Counted from the first letter of the stretch, positions 42,604 to 51,302 are shown. The stretch is 64,000 bases of DNA from Streptomyces violascens (GCF_014649955.1 NZ_BMUA01000002.1:310001-374000); one strand, 5' to 3'. Numbers and translations are program-made. Notes: a model not told the origin generated them from the sequence alone.

Positions 42604-43632
42604 ATGCGGGTCGGAGTACTGACCGGAGGCGGTGACTGCCCCGGACTCAACGCCGTCATCCGGGGCATCGTCCGCAAGGGTGTGCAGGAGTACGGATACG
42701 AGTTCACCGGGTTCAAGGACGGCTGGCGGGGCCCCCTGGAGGGCGACACCGTCAAGCTGGACATCCCGGCGGTGCGCGGCATCCTGCCGCGCGGCGGAAC
42801 CATCCTCGGCTCCTCGCGCACCAACCCCCTCAAGGCGGAGAACGGGGTCCGCCGCATCAAGGAGAACCTCACCAAGTACGAGATCGACGCAGTGATCGCG
42901 ATCGGCGGCGAGGACACCCTGGGTGTCGCGGCCCGCCTCAGCGACGAGTACGCCGTCCCCTGTGTCGGCGTGCCCAAGACGATCGACAACGACCTGTCCG
43001 CCACCGACTACACCTTCGGCTTCAACACCGCCGTCGGCATCGCGACCGAGGCCATCGACCGGCTGCACACCACGGCCGAGTCCCACATGCGGGTCCTGGT
43101 CGTCGAGGTCATGGGCCGGCACGCGGGCTGGATCGCCCTGCACTCGGGCCTGGCCGGCGGCGCCAACGTCATCCTCATCCCCGAGCAGCGCTTCGACGTC
43201 GACCAGGTCTGCGGCTGGATCACCTCCCGCTTCAAGGCCTCGTACGCCCCGATCGTCGTCATCGCCGAGGGCGCCATGCCCAAGGACGGCGAAATGGTGC
43301 TCAAGGACGGCACGCTCGACTCCTTCGGGCACGTGCGGCTCTCCGGCGTCGGCGAGTGGCTGGCCAAGGAGATCGAGAAGCGCACCGGCAAGGAGGCCCG
43401 CACCACGGTCCTCGGCCACGTCCAGCGCGGCGGCACCCCGAGCGCCTTCGACCGGTGGCTCGCCACCCGCTTCGGCCTGCACGCCATCGAGGCGGTGCGC
43501 GACGGCGACTTCGGCAAGATGGTCGCGCTGCGCGGCACCGACATCGTGCGGGTGCCGATCTCGGAGGCCACCTCGAAGCTGAAGACCGTGGACCCCGCGC
43601 TCTACGCCGAGGTGGGCGTCTTCTTCGGCTGA
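42604..43632 (+). CDS. pfkA: ATP-dependent 6-phosphofructokinase
   Basis: 342 residues. GVLTGGGDCPGLNAVIRG is the ATP site, PKTIDNDLSATDYTFGF holds the catalytic TIDND, and VEVMGRHAGWIAL and HVQRGGTPSAFDR bind fructose 6-phosphate. In the effector/ATP loop the sequence GGEDTLG has Glu-Asp where many ATP enzymes have GDGS, as in the actinobacterial group that prefers ATP; the PPi alternative is less likely. The position after MacRS corresponds to one of three pfkA genes in S. coelicolor. Confidence 0.93.
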   Translation: MRVGVLTGGGDCPGLNAVIRGIVRKGVQEYGYEFTGFKDGWRGPLEGDTVKLDIPAVRGILPRGGTILGSSRTNPLKAENGVRRIKENLTKYEIDAVIAIGGEDTLGVAARLSDEYAVPCVGVPKTIDNDLSATDYTFGFNTAVGIATEAIDRLHTTAESHMRVLVVEVMGRHAGWIALHSGLAGGANVILIPEQRFDVDQVCGWITSRFKASYAPIVVIAEGAMPKDGEMVLKDGTLDSFGHVRLSGVGEWLAKEIEKRTGKEARTTVLGHVQRGGTPSAFDRWLATRFGLHAIEAVRDGDFGKMVALRGTDIVRVPISEATSKLKTVDPALYAEVGVFFG

Positions 43633-43670
43633 GGGCCTGCGCCCGGATCCCGGCCGGGCGGGTCCGGGCC

Positions 43671-43701
43671 ATGGGCCGTATATTCGCGATATCCGGCCCA
43701 T
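43671..43701. promoter_or_regulatory. 13-bp inverted repeat between pfkA and the dehydrogenase gene
   Basis: ATGGGCCGTATAT and ATATCCGGCCCAT pair in 12 of 13 positions around TCGCG. The A/T-rich middle is unlike a simple terminator, so an operator for the downstream dehydrogenase is possible; a pfkA terminator role is not excluded. Confidence 0.45.
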
Positions 43702-43751
43702 AGCCCTCATGACTGGCCTGATGGCCAGGAAGCGCCGATAAGGGGAAAGTC

Positions 43752-44750
43752 GTGGAAATCCTGGCATTCGGCGTGCAGGCCGACGAGAAGCCGCTGATCG
43801 AGAAGGCCTTCGCGGGACTCCACGACGTGCGCTGCCTGGACGTCTTCCTCACCCGGGACACCGTGCCGATCGCCGCCGGATACGAAGTGGTCTCCACCAG
43901 CGTCAACGCCGCCCTCGACGCCCAGGTGCTGCAGAGCCTGGCCGCCGGCGGGACGCGGATGATCGCCCAGCGCTCCACCGGCTTCAACAACATCGATCTG
44001 GACGTGGCCGCCCGCCTCGGCCTCACCATCGCCCGGGTCTCCTACTACTCGCCGTACTCGGTCGCCGAATTCGCCTGGACCCTGGCGATGGCCGTGAACC
44101 GCCGCATCGTGCGGGCCTCCAACCGCACCCGCGACTTCGACTTCCGCCTCGACGGGCTGCTCGGCCGCGACATGCGGGGCCGCACCGCCGGGATCCTCGG
44201 CACCGGCAAGATCGGCGAGGCGTTCACCCGGATCGCCCATGGCTTCGGCATGAACCTGCTCGGCTGGGACGCGGCGCAGAACCAGGCCTGCGTCGAGCTC
44301 GGCATGAAGTACGTCGACAAGGAAGAACTCCTCGCGAACGCGGACCTGATCAGCCTGCACGTGCCGCTGCTGCCCTCGACCCAGCACATCATCGGGCGCA
44401 GGGAACTCGCGGGGATGAAGGACGACGCGATCCTGGTCAACTCCAGCCGGGGCGGGCTCATCGACACGGACGCGCTGGTGGGCGAGCTGCGCAAGGGACG
44501 CTTCGCCGGCGTCGGCCTCGATGTGTACGAGGCCGAGGCGGGGCTCTTCTTCCTCGACAAGTCGCTCGAGGCGGTCCAGGACGACATCCTGGCCCGCCTC
44601 ATGACCTTCCCGAACGTGGTGGTCACCTCGCACCAGGCGTACTACACCCAGGACGCGGTGGGCCAGATCATCGCGGCCACGGTGGACAACGTGGCGGCCT
44701 ACGCGGCAGGCCGCCACACCGAGAACGTCCTGGTCCCGGCAGTGCCGTAA
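43752..44750 (+). CDS. D-2-hydroxyacid dehydrogenase (D-lactate-dehydrogenase-like)
   Basis: 332 residues. The NAD site is GILGTGKIGEAFTRIAHGFG. RSTGFNNIDLD and DDAILVNSSRGGLIDTDAL hold the active-site Arg and family signature, and VVVTSHQAYYTQDAV carries the catalytic His. The large C-terminal insertion EAGLFFLDKS groups it with fermentative D-lactate dehydrogenases (LdhA), which reduce pyruvate to D-lactate with NADH. The GTG follows AAGGGGAAAGTC. A location after phosphofructokinase fits a glycolytic overflow role. It converges on trpEG with a 6-base gap. Confidence 0.87.
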   Translation: MEILAFGVQADEKPLIEKAFAGLHDVRCLDVFLTRDTVPIAAGYEVVSTSVNAALDAQVLQSLAAGGTRMIAQRSTGFNNIDLDVAARLGLTIARVSYYSPYSVAEFAWTLAMAVNRRIVRASNRTRDFDFRLDGLLGRDMRGRTAGILGTGKIGEAFTRIAHGFGMNLLGWDAAQNQACVELGMKYVDKEELLANADLISLHVPLLPSTQHIIGRRELAGMKDDAILVNSSRGGLIDTDALVGELRKGRFAGVGLDVYEAEAGLFFLDKSLEAVQDDILARLMTFPNVVVTSHQAYYTQDAVGQIIAATVDNVAAYAAGRHTENVLVPAVP

Positions 44751-44756
44751 CCCGGC

Positions 44757-46607
44757 TCAGCGCACGGCGGCCACCCCCGCGAGCAGGTCCTTGACCACCT
44801 CCGGGCCGCGCAGGGTCAGCACCGACTCCGGGTGGAACTGGATGCCCGCGTACCCGGGGCCGCGCAGCGCGTGGACCTCGTGGGTCACCGGGTCGCGCGC
44901 GATCTCCACGCCGGGCAGCTCTCCCGCGCAGCGCGCCGCGAAGCTGTTGTAGAAGCCCACCGTCTCCTCGCGGCCGAACAGGTCGATCCGCACTTGCGCG
45001 CCCTGGTGGGGCTCCCGCTTGCGCACGATCTCCAGGCCGAGCTCCGCCGCGATCAGCTCATGGCCCAGGCACACGCCGAGCAGCCCGTGCCGGTGCGAGC
45101 GCAGGAGTGCCGCGGCCAGCGGGCGGAGCAGTGCCATCTTCGGGTCGGCCGCATCCGCGGGGTCGCCCGGACCGGGGCCGAGGATCACCGGGCCCTCGTG
45201 GCCGAGCACCCGCGCGTGCAGCCCGGGGACGTCGTAGCGGAGCACCGAGACCGCGAGGCCGGCCGAGCGCAGCACGTGCGCGAGCATCGCCGTGAACGTG
45301 TCCTCGCCGTCCACCACCAGGGCCGACCCGCTCGGCTCGGCCGGCCGGTCCTGCATCCGCAGCCAGAACGGCGCGAGGTCGGCCCGGCGGGCATCGAGCG
45401 CGGCCCGCACCCGGGGATCGTCGGCGAGGCGCGCACGTACGGACTCGGTGGCCGGCCGGGCGGGCCGCACCCCGAGCGCCGCCAGGACACCGGCCGCCTT
45501 GGCGTGCGTCTCGGCGACCTCGCTCGCCGGGTCCGAGTGACGTACGAGCGTGGCGCCGACCGGGACCCTGAGGTGCCCTTCGGGGGAGATGTCCGCCGTG
45601 CGGATCAGGATGGGGGAGTCCAGGGTCTGGGAGCCGCCCGCGTCCCGGCCGAGCAGGGCGAGCGCGCCCGCGTAATAGCCGCGCCCGCCGTCCTCGTACC
45701 GCTCGATGACCCGGCACGCGTTCTGCACCGGCGACCCGGTGACCGTCGCCGCGAACATCGTCTCCTTCAGGACCTCGCGGACGTCGAGCGAGGAGCGACC
45801 CCTCAACTCGTACTCGGTGTGCGCGAGATGGGCCATCTCCTTCAGGCGGGGGCCGATCACGACGCCGCCCATGTCGCCGACCGTGCACATCATCTTGAGC
45901 TCTTCGTCGACGACCATCGACAGCTCGTCGGTCTCCTTGCGGTCGGCGAGGAAGGTCAGCAGGTCCTCCGGCGTGGGGCCGCCCGCCGGGTAGCGGTAGG
46001 TCCCGCTGATCGGGTTCATGACCACCGTGCCGCCGGACATCCGCACGTGCACCTCGGGGCTTGCGCCGACCAGAGTGCGCCCGCCGGTATGCACGACGTA
46101 CGTCCAGTACGCGCCCTGCTCACCCACCAGCAGGCGGCGGAACAGGGCCAGCGCGTCGGCCCGTCCGAAGCCGGGGATCTCGCCGGTGAACGTGCGCCGG
46201 ATGACGAAGTTGGCGCCCTCGCCGCGGCCGATCTCGTCGTCGATCACCCGCCGCACGATCCCCGCGTACTCCTCGTCGCCGACGTCGAAGCCGCCGCCGC
46301 TGACCCGCACCTCGTGTGCGGGCAGCTCGGCGAGCACGTCCGCGAGGGGGAGTTCGTACGTCTCGTCCGCGACCAGGACCGAGAGCGGCGTCCCGTCGTC
46401 ACGGACGTCGAAGCCGCGCTCCCTGATCTGCCGGAACGGCACCAGGGCGAGCGCGGGCCGGTCCCCGACGGGCAGGTCGGCGAGGTGTTCGGCCTCGTGG
46501 ACCTCGCCGATCAGCAGCTCGACGATGTCGTGATCATGACCCGGGGTGCGCCTGCGCAGCAGCGCGAAGGGCGGGCAGTTCTCGTCCAACAGCCTCTGGA
46601 TGAGCAT
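44757..46607 (-). CDS. trpEG: Fused anthranilate synthase (TrpE-TrpG type)
   Basis: 616 residues. The N-terminal chorismate-binding domain (to about 400) has NPISGTYRYPAGG, DEELKMMCTVGDMGG and ETMFAATVTGSPVQNACRV. The C-terminal glutamine amidotransferase has ILGPGPGDP, GVCLGHELIA (nucleophile Cys; most relatives have LGHQ) and IQFHPESVL. It turns chorismate and glutamine into anthranilate. The order resembles PhzE (2-amino-2-desoxyisochorismate synthase), but the Trp attenuator just upstream makes anthranilate the likely product. Class II DAHP synthase lies nearby. Confidence 0.9.
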   Translation of the reverse strand: MLIQRLLDENCPPFALLRRRTPGHDHDIVELLIGEVHEAEHLADLPVGDRPALALVPFRQIRERGFDVRDDGTPLSVLVADETYELPLADVLAELPAHEVRVSGGGFDVGDEEYAGIVRRVIDDEIGRGEGANFVIRRTFTGEIPGFGRADALALFRRLLVGEQGAYWTYVVHTGGRTLVGASPEVHVRMSGGTVVMNPISGTYRYPAGGPTPEDLLTFLADRKETDELSMVVDEELKMMCTVGDMGGVVIGPRLKEMAHLAHTEYELRGRSSLDVREVLKETMFAATVTGSPVQNACRVIERYEDGGRGYYAGALALLGRDAGGSQTLDSPILIRTADISPEGHLRVPVGATLVRHSDPASEVAETHAKAAGVLAALGVRPARPATESVRARLADDPRVRAALDARRADLAPFWLRMQDRPAEPSGSALVVDGEDTFTAMLAHVLRSAGLAVSVLRYDVPGLHARVLGHEGPVILGPGPGDPADAADPKMALLRPLAAALLRSHRHGLLGVCLGHELIAAELGLEIVRKREPHQGAQVRIDLFGREETVGFYNSFAARCAGELPGVEIARDPVTHEVHALRGPGYAGIQFHPESVLTLRGPEVVKDLLAGVAAVR

Positions 46608-46660
46608 GAGGTGGGTGGTTCCTTCCGGTGGTGAGCGGGAGGAACAGCCCGGGAAACACT

Positions 46661-46686
46661 GAAGGCCGCCCCTCGGGGCGGCCTTC
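46661..46686 (-). terminator. Trp attenuator terminator
   Basis: A perfect 12-bp stem, GAAGGCCGCCCC and its complement, closed by TC at the apex, lies 23 bases after the leader peptide stop and 53 bases before trpEG. On the minus strand it is followed by AGTGTTTCCC. Its first arm contains GGCCGCC (46677-46683), which can instead pair with GGCGGCC (46716-46722) in the leader. Confidence 0.85.
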
Positions 46687-46709
46687 GCGAGTCTGTGTAC
46701 GCGCAGAAA

Positions 46710-46766
46710 TCAGCGGGCCGCCGGATGAGCGGTCCACCACCAGTTCTGGGTCGAGTGCGCGAACAT
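46710..46766 (-). CDS. trpL: Trp leader peptide (TrpL) with three consecutive Trp codons
   Basis: The 18-residue peptide MFAHSTQNWWWTAHPAAR is encoded just ahead of the attenuator. TGG-TGG-TGG is followed by ACC-GCT; CCGC right after the Trp codons (46729-46732) can pair with GCGG (46718-46721). If ribosomes stall at the Trp codons, that pair cannot form and 46716-46722 is free to pair with the terminator arm, so trpEG is read. With enough Trp-tRNA the terminator forms. The peptide type is known upstream of Streptomyces trpE(G). There is no ribosome binding site; see the -10 box. Confidence 0.88.
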   Translation of the reverse strand: MFAHSTQNWWWTAHPAAR

Positions 46767-46773
46767 GCCGGGC

Positions 46774-46779
46774 ACTCTA
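46774..46779 (-). promoter_or_regulatory. -10 box TAGAGT of the trp leader
   Basis: TAGAGT ends 7 bases before the trpL ATG, so transcription probably starts at the A of ATG and the leader mRNA is leaderless. No good -35 is visible; that region falls inside the preceding terminator hairpin. Confidence 0.5.
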
Positions 46780-46813
46780 CCCGATGGCACCGCCGGGAGG
46801 CAGTGCCATCGGG
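46780..46813 (-). terminator. Terminator of the amidase gene
   Basis: Perfect 11-bp arms (CCCGATGGCAC and its complement) with a 12-base loop begin 9 bases past the amidase stop on the minus strand. Confidence 0.8.
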
Positions 46814-46822
46814 ATCTCTTGG

Positions 46823-49600
46823 TCAGAGCAGCGTGTTGTAGATGTTCCAGCCGGTGCCGATCTGGCGGCGGTCGCCGAACGGCTGCGCCGAGCCGCCGTT
46901 GTCCGGGTAGAACCACAGCTTGCCGTCGGCGTCGCGGCCGGTCAGGTCCGGCTTGCCGTCCCCGTCCAGGTCGCCCGAGCTGACGATCGAGTTGTAGATG
47001 TTCCAGCCGGTGCCGATCTGGTGGCGGTCGCCGAAGGGCTGCACCGCGCTGCCCGTGCCCGGGTAGAACCACAGCTTCCCGGACGGCTCGCGCGCCACGA
47101 AGTCGCCCTTGCCGTCGCCGTCGAGGTCGCCGGTGCTCACGATCTGGTCGTAGATCTGCCAGCTGCTGCCGATCTGCGTGCGGTCGCCGAAGGCGGGGCC
47201 GCCGTTGCCCGGGTAGAGCCAGAGCTTGCCGTTGCCGTCGCGGGCAATCAGGTCGGCCCGGCCGTCACCGGTCAGGTCGCCCGCGCCCACCAGGGAGGTG
47301 AAGGCGCCCCAGCCCGCGCCGAGCTTGACGCGGTCGCCGAACGGGGCCGCCGGGTTGCCGCTGCCCTTGTAGTACCAGGCCACCCCGGAGGTGTCCCGGG
47401 CGATCAGGTCACCCTGGCCGTCGGCACGGAAGTCCGACAGGTCCGTCATGGCGTCGTAGATGCCCCAGCCGCTCCCGATCTTGAACCGGGTGAGGAAGGG
47501 CTGTGCGATGTCGCCCGAGCCCTGGTACTGCCAGAAGCCGCCGTTCGCGTCCCGCGCGAGCAGGTTGTAGCGGTCGTCGGCGCGCACCGGACCCGCCGGG
47601 GTGACCTGTTCGACGTCGGCCGTCCGCACCCAGGCGATCCGGTGGTTGTACCGGATCGGGTAGAAGGTCTGGGTGCCCTTGACCAGCGTGCCGAGCGTGG
47701 TGCCGCCGTAGTAGTAGTCGCCCGCGACCGGGGCGCCCGCGGCGACATAGGTCTGGCCGGCCGGAATGCCGTACTTCGACAGCGAGGCCGAGTTGTTGTT
47801 CTGCACCGGCACCCCGGTGCCCGCGTACGCCGCGTCCTCCGGGTAGGCGCGCCCGTAGACCGGGACCGCGGCGGTGCCCTTGGCCTTCAGGACGACCGGG
47901 GCCGAGGGGGACACGACCGAGGTGTACTGGCCGCCCGGGTTGTAGAACCAGGCCTTGCGGCCGCCGTACCAGATCGCCGTCCAGTCACCGCTCCAGTCGG
48001 CCACCACGTAACTGCCGCCGGCGACGACCTTGTCGCCCCAGTTCGGCCCGTCGCTCCACAGCACGTTCGGCATGTACGGGTCGGCGATGGGCGTCGCCGT
48101 CGAGGCCGTCGCGTACAGGTAGCCGAAGTTCGCGGGGCGCGGGGTGACGTTCTTGCCGCCGTACGTCAGCGGAGGCTGGTTCGCCGAGGTGAACGGCGGT
48201 ACGACCTTGACGACCTGGCCGGCCCTGAGCGGCTGGCCCGCGCCGCCGGCGCCGGTCGGGGCGCCGAGCAGGGACATGTAGTGGTTCCAGTCCCAGAACG
48301 GGCCCGGGTCCCAGTGCATCGCGGCCACGTTCGGGTCGAGGACGCCGGGCACCTCGTCGTGGCCGATGATGTGCTCGCGGTCGACCGGGATGCCGAATCT
48401 GTCCGCCAGGTACTTGACCAGCGTCGCGGACGCGTCGTAGAGGGGCTCGCCGTACCAGCTGCCGTCCTTGATCGCGAAGCCCACGTGCTCGATGCCGAGC
48501 GCGTGCATGTTCACGGTCTTGTTGCCCGCGTGGTATGACTCGTCCTTCGTCGCCACCATCTGCGTGACGAGGCTGCCGTCGTCCTTGACCAGGTAGTGCG
48601 TGCTCGCCTGCGCCGTCGGGTCCTGGAAGACGGCGACGGAACCGTCGTAGCTGCCCTCGGTGTCGTGAATGATGATCTGCCGGATGTCGAATCCGTTGTC
48701 CGGCCGGGTGGCGAGGTTGTAGTTGTTCACGTTCGCCGGCTTGAAGTCGCACGGCAGACCCGCCGGGCACTCGGGCGTCGCGGCGTCGGCCGCGGCCTTG
48801 CCGGTGCCTGCCGCCAGCGGCATCTTCGCCGGCTTGACCGGCTTCACCGCCGGGTCGGCGGGCAGCGCGAGGTACTGGCCGTCCGTGGTGAGCCGGCTCT
48901 CGCCGGAGCGCACCGTCTCGAAGACGCGGTCGGCGAAGGCGCCGGCGCCCTTGGCGTCGGGGGCCTGGCTGTAGCGGGCCACCGCCGCGTACCAGCCGCC
49001 CGGGTCGGCCGGCAGCGAGCCGGTGGCCGCGCGCTGGTACCGGGCGAGCAGCGCCGCGCCCGCCCGGATGCTCTGGGCGGCGTCGGTGCGTACCGCGTCC
49101 ACCGGCTTGCCGATGAGCTTCGCGGCCTCGTCCAGCGTGTGCAGCGCCGGGTCGTTGGTGTCGACGGCGGGCTCGGAGGTCGGCGCCTTCTTGGCGTCGA
49201 ACTTCTTCATGACCGCCGGGTCACCGCTCATGTTGAGGTGCGCCAGCTGCTCCTGGGCGCTGGGCGGCGCCACGTCACCGGGCATGACCCGGGTCAGACC
49301 CATGACGTTGTACGCGCCCGACGTGCTGGGCTTGCCGTCGTGGTCCTCCCAGAGCGTCTGGCGGTAGGAGACCGCCATCAGGACGCTCTGCGGAACCTTG
49401 AACTCTCTTGCCGCTCCGGCGAATTGGGCCTGCAGGGCCGAGCCCGGCTGCCCTCCGTCGTCCTGCGTCGCCCCCACGACGCGCGGCGCCGCCACGGCCA
49501 CCGAGCCCAACGCGGTGACGGCCACGGCCCCGGCCACCCCGTAGGCAAGGAACTTCTTCGCTACGTGTCTCTGCTGCCTTCTGCTCACGCTTCGGCTCAC
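46823..49600 (-). CDS. Secreted N-acetylmuramoyl-L-alanine amidase with FG-GAP/VCBS repeats
   Basis: 925 residues. Signal peptide (about 12-40, Sec type, ending SVAVAA). Residues about 50-250 form a helical region of unknown role. An Amidase_2 domain follows (about 300-455): zinc-site candidates are IIIHDTEGS, HALGIEHVG and HWDPGPFWDW. The C-terminal half has SH3-like linkers and at least five FG-GAP-type repeats with Ca-loop motifs such as GDLTGDGRADLIARD and GDLDGDGKPDLTGRD, likely forming a beta-propeller. GTG 49600 is favoured over GTG 49606 because AGGGG is then 5 bases upstream. It removes stem peptides from peptidoglycan. Confidence 0.88.
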   Translation of the reverse strand: MSRSVSRRQQRHVAKKFLAYGVAGAVAVTALGSVAVAAPRVVGATQDDGGQPGSALQAQFAGAAREFKVPQSVLMAVSYRQTLWEDHDGKPSTSGAYNVMGLTRVMPGDVAPPSAQEQLAHLNMSGDPAVMKKFDAKKAPTSEPAVDTNDPALHTLDEAAKLIGKPVDAVRTDAAQSIRAGAALLARYQRAATGSLPADPGGWYAAVARYSQAPDAKGAGAFADRVFETVRSGESRLTTDGQYLALPADPAVKPVKPAKMPLAAGTGKAAADAATPECPAGLPCDFKPANVNNYNLATRPDNGFDIRQIIIHDTEGSYDGSVAVFQDPTAQASTHYLVKDDGSLVTQMVATKDESYHAGNKTVNMHALGIEHVGFAIKDGSWYGEPLYDASATLVKYLADRFGIPVDREHIIGHDEVPGVLDPNVAAMHWDPGPFWDWNHYMSLLGAPTGAGGAGQPLRAGQVVKVVPPFTSANQPPLTYGGKNVTPRPANFGYLYATASTATPIADPYMPNVLWSDGPNWGDKVVAGGSYVVADWSGDWTAIWYGGRKAWFYNPGGQYTSVVSPSAPVVLKAKGTAAVPVYGRAYPEDAAYAGTGVPVQNNNSASLSKYGIPAGQTYVAAGAPVAGDYYYGGTTLGTLVKGTQTFYPIRYNHRIAWVRTADVEQVTPAGPVRADDRYNLLARDANGGFWQYQGSGDIAQPFLTRFKIGSGWGIYDAMTDLSDFRADGQGDLIARDTSGVAWYYKGSGNPAAPFGDRVKLGAGWGAFTSLVGAGDLTGDGRADLIARDGNGKLWLYPGNGGPAFGDRTQIGSSWQIYDQIVSTGDLDGDGKGDFVAREPSGKLWFYPGTGSAVQPFGDRHQIGTGWNIYNSIVSSGDLDGDGKPDLTGRDADGKLWFYPDNGGSAQPFGDRRQIGTGWNIYNTLL
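46841..47480. repeat. Internal 150-156-bp repeats encoding FG-GAP units
   Basis: The string GATGTTCCAGCCGGTGCCGA recurs at 46841 and 46997, and related copies stand at 47153, about 47303 and 47459. The spacing is 156, 156, about 150 and 156 bases, that is 50-52 codons per unit. Near-identity of the first two copies points to recent duplication or gene conversion. Confidence 0.85.
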
Positions 49601-49772
49601 ACCCACCCCTGGTCGCTTTGCCCTGTATTCAGTAAGTGGCGTGAGGTTAACAGGGGGTGACGTGCGGGGGGAGAGGTAGGAGAGGTTTCAGGCCTTGGCG
49701 GCTGCCTGGTCGCCTCCGCGTGGCAGGCGTCTCATTTGTTGGTCGCTGGGGTGGACGGCTTGGCGGACCCCG

Positions 49773-49778
49773 TAATGT
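49773..49778 (+). promoter_or_regulatory. -10 box TAATGT of the DAHP synthase gene
   Basis: TAATGT ends 7 bases before GTG 49786, and no ribosome binding site precedes that codon, so the mRNA is probably leaderless. GTGGAC (49751-49756) is a weak -35 at 16 bases. Confidence 0.5.
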
Positions 49779-49785
49779 GGGTCCG

Positions 49786-51117
49786 GTGACCGTGAACGTA
49801 AACACCTGGCGTGACCTTCCCGCGGCGCAGCAGCCCGAGTACCCCGATGCCGAGGCTCTGCGCGATGTGATCGCGGACCTCGAGTCGTATCCGCCGCTCG
49901 TCTTCGCGGGCGAGTGCGACCAGCTGCGCGCCCGTCTGGGAGCCGTCGCCCAGGGCGAGGCGTTCCTCCTCCAGGGCGGCGACTGCGCCGAGGCCTTCGA
50001 CGCCGTCTCGGCCGATCACATCCGGGCCAAGCTGAAGACCCTCCTCCAGATGAGCGCCGTCCTCACCTACGCGGCCTCCGTGCCCGTGGTGAAGGTCGGC
50101 CGCATCGCCGGCCAGTACTCCAAGCCCCGCTCCAAGGGCACCGAGACCCGCGACGGCGTGACCCTGCCGACCTACCGCGGCGACTCCGTGAACGGCTTCG
50201 CCTTCACGGAGAAGGACCGCGTGCCGGACCCCGAGCGCCTGAAGCGGATGTACAACGCGTCCGCCTCGACGCTCAACCTGGTCCGCGCCTTCACCACCGG
50301 CGGCTACGCCGACCTGCGCCAGGTGCACGCCTGGAACCAGGACTTCGTGAAGTCGTCGCCCTCCGGCCAGCGCTACGAGCAGCTCGCCCGCGAGATCGAC
50401 AACGCGCTCAACTTCATGAAGGCCTGCGGCACCGACCCCGCCGAGTTCAAGGCCGTCGAGTTCTACGCCTCGCACGAGGCGCTGCTGCTCGACTACGAGT
50501 CGGCGCTGACCCGCACCGACTCCCGCACCGGCCACCTGTACGACACCTCCGGCCACATGGTCTGGATCGGTGAGCGCACCCGGCAGCTGGACGGCGCGCA
50601 CATCGAGTTCGCCTCCCGGATCCGCAACCCGATCGGCATCAAGCTCGGCCCGACGACCACCGTCGACGAGGCGCTCACCTACGTGGACCGCCTCGACCCG
50701 GACCGTGAGCCGGGCCGGCTGACCTTCGTCGTCCGCATGGGCGCCGACAAGGTCCGCGACAAGCTGCCCGACCTCGTCGAGAAGGTCACCGCGTCCGGTG
50801 CGGTCGTCGCCTGGGTCACCGACCCGATGCACGGCAACACCTTCGAGGCGGCCTCCGGCCACAAGACGCGCCGCTTCGACGACGTCCTGGACGAGGTCAA
50901 GGGCTTCTTCGAGGTCCACAAGGCGCTCGGCACGCACCCGGGCGGCATCCATGTCGAGCTCACCGGTGACGACGTCACCGAGTGCGTGGGCGGCGGCGAC
51001 GAGATCTTCGTCGACGATCTGCACCAGCGCTACGAGACGGCCTGCGACCCGCGCCTGAACCGCAGCCAGTCCCTGGACCTGGCGTTCCTGGTCGCCGAGA
51101 TGTACCGCGACCAGTAG
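49786..51117 (+). CDS. Class II 3-deoxy-7-phosphoheptulonate (DAHP) synthase
   Basis: 443 residues, the plant/actinobacterial type. It makes DAHP from phosphoenolpyruvate and erythrose 4-phosphate at the entry of the shikimate pathway. LVFAGECDQLRARLG carries the metal-binding Cys; LLQGGDCAEAF, KVGRIAGQYSKPRS and WVTDPMHGNTFEA are conserved. The frame is open from 49657, but GTG 49786 gives the family start TVNxNTWRDLPAAQQPEYP. It lies one gene away from trpEG, linking the first shikimate step with the first tryptophan step. Confidence 0.93.
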   Translation: MTVNVNTWRDLPAAQQPEYPDAEALRDVIADLESYPPLVFAGECDQLRARLGAVAQGEAFLLQGGDCAEAFDAVSADHIRAKLKTLLQMSAVLTYAASVPVVKVGRIAGQYSKPRSKGTETRDGVTLPTYRGDSVNGFAFTEKDRVPDPERLKRMYNASASTLNLVRAFTTGGYADLRQVHAWNQDFVKSSPSGQRYEQLAREIDNALNFMKACGTDPAEFKAVEFYASHEALLLDYESALTRTDSRTGHLYDTSGHMVWIGERTRQLDGAHIEFASRIRNPIGIKLGPTTTVDEALTYVDRLDPDREPGRLTFVVRMGADKVRDKLPDLVEKVTASGAVVAWVTDPMHGNTFEAASGHKTRRFDDVLDEVKGFFEVHKALGTHPGGIHVELTGDDVTECVGGGDEIFVDDLHQRYETACDPRLNRSQSLDLAFLVAEMYRDQ

Positions 51118-51131
51118 TCCCGTACGCAGCA

Positions 51132-51168
51132 CAGTGGGGCGCGGATCGATGTGATCCGCGCCCCACTG
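51132..51168 (+). terminator. Terminator of the DAHP synthase gene
   Basis: A perfect 16-bp stem (CAGTGGGGCGCGGATC and its complement) with a 5-base loop starts 14 bases after the stop codon. Confidence 0.88.
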
Positions 51169-51209
51169 GCGTATCCGGGGCTTTTGCGCACCCGGAGTGC
51201 CGGGTAAGG

Positions 51210-51228
51210 TTAGGTTAGCCTCACCGAG
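51210..51228. promoter_or_regulatory. Iron box (DmdR1/IdeR-type operator) upstream of bfd
   Basis: TTAGGTTAGCCTCACCGAG matches the actinobacterial iron box TTAGGTTAGGCTCACCTAA in 16 of 19 positions. It lies 75 bases before the bfd start. Iron-loaded DmdR1 would repress bfd here. Confidence 0.85.
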
Positions 51229-51302
51229 GGATCGGGAACCGATCAACCGGGACTGGCCTTACCCATCGATCCCCGCGTCGATCGCTCCGGGAGGTGAACC
51301 GC

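Noticed and set aside
44757..46607. PhzE-type phenazine enzyme instead of anthranilate synthase
   Set aside because: Domain order is similar, but no other phz genes are near and a Trp-codon attenuator directly controls it.
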